DNA from: Bacteroidaceae bacterium
GTDB lineage: Bacteria > Bacteroidota > Bacteroidia > Bacteroidales > Bacteroidaceae
Reading direction: 5' to 3'
Assembly: GCA_017507385.1 (NCBI GenBank)
Contig: JAFWAX010000065.1
Span: forward strand, 1-64,000
Length of the DNA: 64,000 nt
Positions 61,355-64,000 of this stretch are shown here, one piece after another. Below the pieces are notes generated by a model. It ran no database searches and had not been told where the DNA came from. It worked only from the letters and a program-made list of their open reading frames with translations. The first letter of the stretch is position 1, and each line of letters starts with the position of its first letter. The position numbers and the translations under genes are program-made.

Positions 61355-62848
61355 ATGGGAGGTTTTTTCGGAACCGTATCAACAGAGAAATGTGCGGCGG
61401 AATTATTTTATGGCACTGACTATCAGTCTCATTTGGGCACTCGTCGTGGCGGAATGGCTACTTATTGTGAGGAAAAAGGTTTTTACCGTGCCATTCACAA
61501 CCTTGAGAACACGTATTTCCGTACACGTTTTGAGGCGGAATTGCCAAAGTTTGAGGGGAAATCTGGTATTGGTGTTATTAGCGATACCGATGCTCAGCCG
61601 ATGCTTTTCAACAGCCATTTAGGGCGTTTTGCGCTGGTGACTGTGGCAAAAGTGAACAATATGGAGGAGGTGGCTGACCATTTGCTGCAGGAGAACATGC
61701 ACCTTTCCGAGTTTTCGTCAGGAAAGATTAATCCAACGGAGCTGATAGGTTTGCTCATTGTCAAGGGCAAGGATTTTGTTGATGGCATAGAGAATGTGTA
61801 CAAGACCGTGAAGGGCTCTTGTTCTATGCTTCTCCTTACTGAAGACGGCATTATTGCTGCACGCGATGCTTGGGGTCGTACTCCTATTGTGGTGGGCAAG
61901 AAGGATGGAGCGATGGCGGCTACAAGCGAGAATACGGCGTTCCCTAACTTGGGTTATGAAACAACCTATTTTGTTGGCCCGGGAGAAATTGTTCATTTGC
62001 GTGCTAATGGCATGGAGCAGTTGCGTAAGCCCAATAAGAAGATGCAGATCTGTTCGTTCCTGTGGGTGTACTATGGATTCCCTACGTCTTCCTACGAAGG
62101 GAAAAACGTGGAGGAGATGCGTTTTACTACAGGGCGTGTGATGGGTGAAGAAGATGAGACTGAGGTGGATTCGGTGGGAGGAATCCCTGATTCTGGCATT
62201 GGCATGGCTATCGGATACAGTGCGGGTCACAAGACTCCCTATCAGAGGGGAATTAGCAAATACACTCCCACATGGCCGCGTTCTTTCACTCCGGCCAATC
62301 ATGAGATGCGTTCTCTGGTAGCAAAAATGAAACTCATACCTAACAAAGATATGTTGCGCGGCAAACGTTGCCTTTTCTGCGATGATTCCATCGTGCGAGG
62401 AACGCAGTTGCGCGAAAATGGGAAAGTGTTGAAAGAACTGGGCGCAAAAGAGGTGCACATGCGTGTGGCATGTCCTCCGCTTATCTATGCATGTCCTTTT
62501 GTCAATTTTGCTGCCAGCAAATCGGAACTGGAACTGATTACTCGTCGCGTTATCAAGGATTTAGAGTCGCATTCCAACACCGTCACATTGTTGACAGACG
62601 CCTTGGCGGCAGACCAGACAGTGACAGTCTCTCCAGAGCGATTGAAGGCTTATGCTACAACGGATTCGCCCGAATACAATGCGATGGTGAAAGAAGTGGC
62701 GCGGCGTTTGGATCTTGATAGCCTTAAGTTTTCCAAGCTGGAAACCATTGTTGAAGCCATTGGCTTGGAAAAATGCAAGATATGTACTCACTGCTTCGAT
62801 GGCAGCTCGTTCTATTCTCTTGAGGAAGAAAACGGCAACGAGGATTAG
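61355..62848 (+). CDS. PurF-like protein lacking the N-terminal cysteine
   Basis: 497 residues, homologous to amidophosphoribosyltransferase along its length: a class II glutaminase domain (about 1-240, with YQSHLGTRRGGMATY and SCSMLLLTEDGIIAARDAWGRTPI) and a phosphoribosyltransferase domain with the PRPP loop CLFCDDSIVRGTQ and RVACPPLIYACPF. In PurF the catalytic Cys directly follows the initiator Met. Here the start is MGGFFGTVS, and the nearest Cys is residue 13. The promoter spacing leaves little doubt about the start. The glutaminase reaction is therefore expected to be lost. It may use ammonia, or have another role beside a separate PurF. Confidence 0.8.
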   Translation: MGGFFGTVSTEKCAAELFYGTDYQSHLGTRRGGMATYCEEKGFYRAIHNLENTYFRTRFEAELPKFEGKSGIGVISDTDAQPMLFNSHLGRFALVTVAKVNNMEEVADHLLQENMHLSEFSSGKINPTELIGLLIVKGKDFVDGIENVYKTVKGSCSMLLLTEDGIIAARDAWGRTPIVVGKKDGAMAATSENTAFPNLGYETTYFVGPGEIVHLRANGMEQLRKPNKKMQICSFLWVYYGFPTSSYEGKNVEEMRFTTGRVMGEEDETEVDSVGGIPDSGIGMAIGYSAGHKTPYQRGISKYTPTWPRSFTPANHEMRSLVAKMKLIPNKDMLRGKRCLFCDDSIVRGTQLRENGKVLKELGAKEVHMRVACPPLIYACPFVNFAASKSELELITRRVIKDLESHSNTVTLLTDALAADQTVTVSPERLKAYATTDSPEYNAMVKEVARRLDLDSLKFSKLETIVEAIGLEKCKICTHCFDGSSFYSLEEENGNED

Positions 62849-62852
62849 TTTG

Positions 62853-62924
62853 CCGCCTACATAATATTTAAAACACCGTGCGCGAAATATTTTGTGCACG
62901 GTGTTTTAAATATTATGTAGGCGG
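62853..62924. repeat. Palindromic element, copy 2 (perfect inverted repeat)
   Basis: Perfect 29-bp arms (62853-62881 and 62896-62924, outer end CCGCCTACATAAT, inner end CACCGTGC) around a 14-nt loop GCGAAATATTTTGT, 4 bp after the PurF-like stop. Same building blocks as 32392-32467 but fully nested. Confidence 0.95.
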
Positions 62925-63032
62925 TGTTCATGTATGGATTCTTGAAGCCATGTTGAAAGTTCGCCTGTTTGCTGCTGCATTTTATGGCAATGTTGAGATG
63001 AGGCTTTATGGCTGATGCTGAGTCGCTTGCCA

Positions 63033-63740
63033 TTAAATTTCGGCGAGATATTCTATGACTTTTTCGTTGGCGGCTCTCAGCGCTTCGCAGGCTTTGCTTA
63101 AGTTGCGTGAGAACTCTTCGAATGTTTCGGTGTCACTGTCACACAGGTCGGTCACAGATTTCACATAAACAATGGGAATGCCAAACAGCGAGCAGACGAA
63201 ACCGACGGCGGCGCCTTCCATGTCTTTCAGCTGGCCTCCGTTCGCCTGTATGATGTCGAGGTCACAGGGCTGCATGTCCAGAGAAGAACCCGTAGTGACT
63301 TTTCCTGTCTTCATGTGCAATTCCTCTGCCATGCGCAGGCTTCCTTCCCATACGGCGTAATTGCCTATGCTCTGAGTGCCCCATGCGTCGTCGCCAGGCA
63401 CGCGGCGGTCATGAAACATGGCTCCGTTGCCGATGTACACCTCGGCAATATCTGCTCCGTGGGCTTGGAAAGCGCCGCATGTTCCAGAGTTGATGATGAT
63501 GTCGGGAGACAGTTTCTGAATGGCTGACAGTGTTGCTACTGTTGCTGCTTCGCACCCCACAAGGTCGCTCCCGTGCTGCTGCCCGTTCAGTACAACGTTC
63601 AAGGTGCATCCTTTTACAGAGCCTTCATACAGTTTGCATGGCAAAGGAGAGAAAAAACCTTCTTTTTCTTTGATGCCATACTTTTCGATGAACGGCTGAG
63701 CCTCGGCTTGCATGGCGACAATATAGCAAATTTTCTTCAT
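63033..63740 (-). CDS. mtnN: 5'-methylthioadenosine/S-adenosylhomocysteine nucleosidase
   Basis: Cleaves MTA and SAH to recycle methionine and adenine. 235 residues from ATG 63740 (MKKICYIVAMQAEAQPFI, with Glu13 as a candidate catalytic acid). A longer frame from 63884 begins upstream of the promoter and is rejected. Motifs: NSGTCGAF, DMEGAAVGFVCSLFGIPI and SVTDLCDSD match the nucleoside phosphorylase superfamily. Futalosine hydrolase is a close alternative. Confidence 0.88.
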   Translation of the reverse strand: MKKICYIVAMQAEAQPFIEKYGIKEKEGFFSPLPCKLYEGSVKGCTLNVVLNGQQHGSDLVGCEAATVATLSAIQKLSPDIIINSGTCGAFQAHGADIAEVYIGNGAMFHDRRVPGDDAWGTQSIGNYAVWEGSLRMAEELHMKTGKVTTGSSLDMQPCDLDIIQANGGQLKDMEGAAVGFVCSLFGIPIVYVKSVTDLCDSDTETFEEFSRNLSKACEALRAANEKVIEYLAEI

Positions 63741-63817
63741 GCTGCTGATTTGTTGCTTGTGTGTCTTTGCATTACTTTTTATTGGCTTGTTGGAACTGTC
63801 TGTTTGACAATTCGCGG

Positions 63818-63825
63818 CAAATGTA
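63818..63825 (-). promoter_or_regulatory. Promoter -7 motif of mtnN
   Basis: TACATTTG on the minus strand, 77 bp before the mtnN start. Confidence 0.5.
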
Positions 63826-63899
63826 CATGTTTTTTTTATCTTTTCACCTTTTTTTTTGAAAAGTTTATCTTTGTGTGCGCACATGTGAATAATTTGTTG

Positions 63900-63907
63900 T
63901 ACCTTTG
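63900..63907 (+). promoter_or_regulatory. Promoter -7 motif of the right-edge gene
   Basis: TACCTTTG, 30 bp before ATG 63938. A second TATCTTTG lies at 63866-63873. Confidence 0.5.
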
Positions 63908-63937
63908 TAACTTAACAGTGTTAATCTTGTGAAAATT

Positions 63938-64000
63938 ATGATACTGAATAGGAAAATGATGACGTGGGCTGTGTTGGCGGCCTTTTTGTTTGGCACAATC
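63938..64000 (+). CDS. Start of an exported protein, cut by the window edge
   Basis: ATG at 63938 gives MILNRKMMTWAVLAAFLFGTI, a signal-peptide-like start that stays open to the end of the window. A promoter box lies 30 bp upstream. Nothing else can be said. Confidence 0.55.
   Translation, partial: MILNRKMMTWAVLAAFLFGTI

Noticed and set aside
61718-62458. 246-codon frame opposite the PurF-like gene
   Set aside because: Antisense to a gene with clear motifs; rich in His and Cys as expected from reverse reading.

Overview
The window looks like chromosomal DNA of a member of the Bacteroidales, most likely Prevotellaceae. The evidence is the recurring Bacteroidetes-type promoter (TTTG, about 19 bp, then TAnnTTTG), weak ribosome-binding sites, BspA-type leucine-rich-repeat proteins and secreted proteins with type IX-like C-terminal tails, a TonB receptor plus BtuG-like lipoprotein for vitamin B12, and several secreted plant-polysaccharide hydrolases. 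No rRNA, tRNA, phage, plasmid or CRISPR genes were seen. The only transposon trace is a decayed IS982-type fragment at 8149-8310.

Layout. 1-4000: the 3' end of a broken LRR gene, a DUF4954 beta-helix protein and the GTPase HflX. 4071-6630: a promoter, a GC-rich leader and an S9 peptidase. 6690-10700: a palindrome array, a WG-repeat lipoprotein, the IS remnant, a TPR protein, rsgA and frr. 10744-18661: a small unknown gene, class I fumarase, an aldo/keto-reductase, lipoprotein and flippase operon, a second palindrome array and a thioredoxin-domain protein. 18959-29864: housekeeping genes argH, an SRPBCC protein, pyrE, pyrH, a Sel1 protein, carB, sufS and hisS; pyrE, pyrH and carB all serve pyrimidine synthesis. 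30015-32467: a long structured leader before an intact LRR protein, then a palindromic element. 32590-36352: a receiver protein with a zinc-ribbon protein, then DUF3109 and ribF. 36466-42043: a cobalamin riboswitch controlling btuB, btuG, btuF and btuC. 42257-45918: an OprB-like porin and two secreted proteins with DNA-identical tails. 46034-52399 and 55709-59121: glycoside hydrolases (GH31, GH43, a GH30-like multidomain enzyme, GH51, GH8) that together fit arabinoxylan or similar hemicellulose breakdown, with serB and tyrS between them. 59247-62848: an AAA ATPase with a DUF4435 partner, and a PurF-like protein lacking the usual N-terminal cysteine. 62853-64000: the second copy of the palindromic element, mtnN, and the first codons of a new gene.

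The most noteworthy items are the multi-hairpin leader at about 30029-30375, short-period palindrome arrays at four intergenic sites, a two-copy palindromic element whose end blocks are exchanged between copies, the AAA/DUF4435 pair (similar in plan to the PARIS defence system), the receiver/zinc-ribbon pair, and two enzymes missing a key catalytic residue: an aldo/keto reductase with Cys for Tyr, and a PurF homologue with Gly for Cys. Family assignments come from reading motifs by eye; no searches were run.
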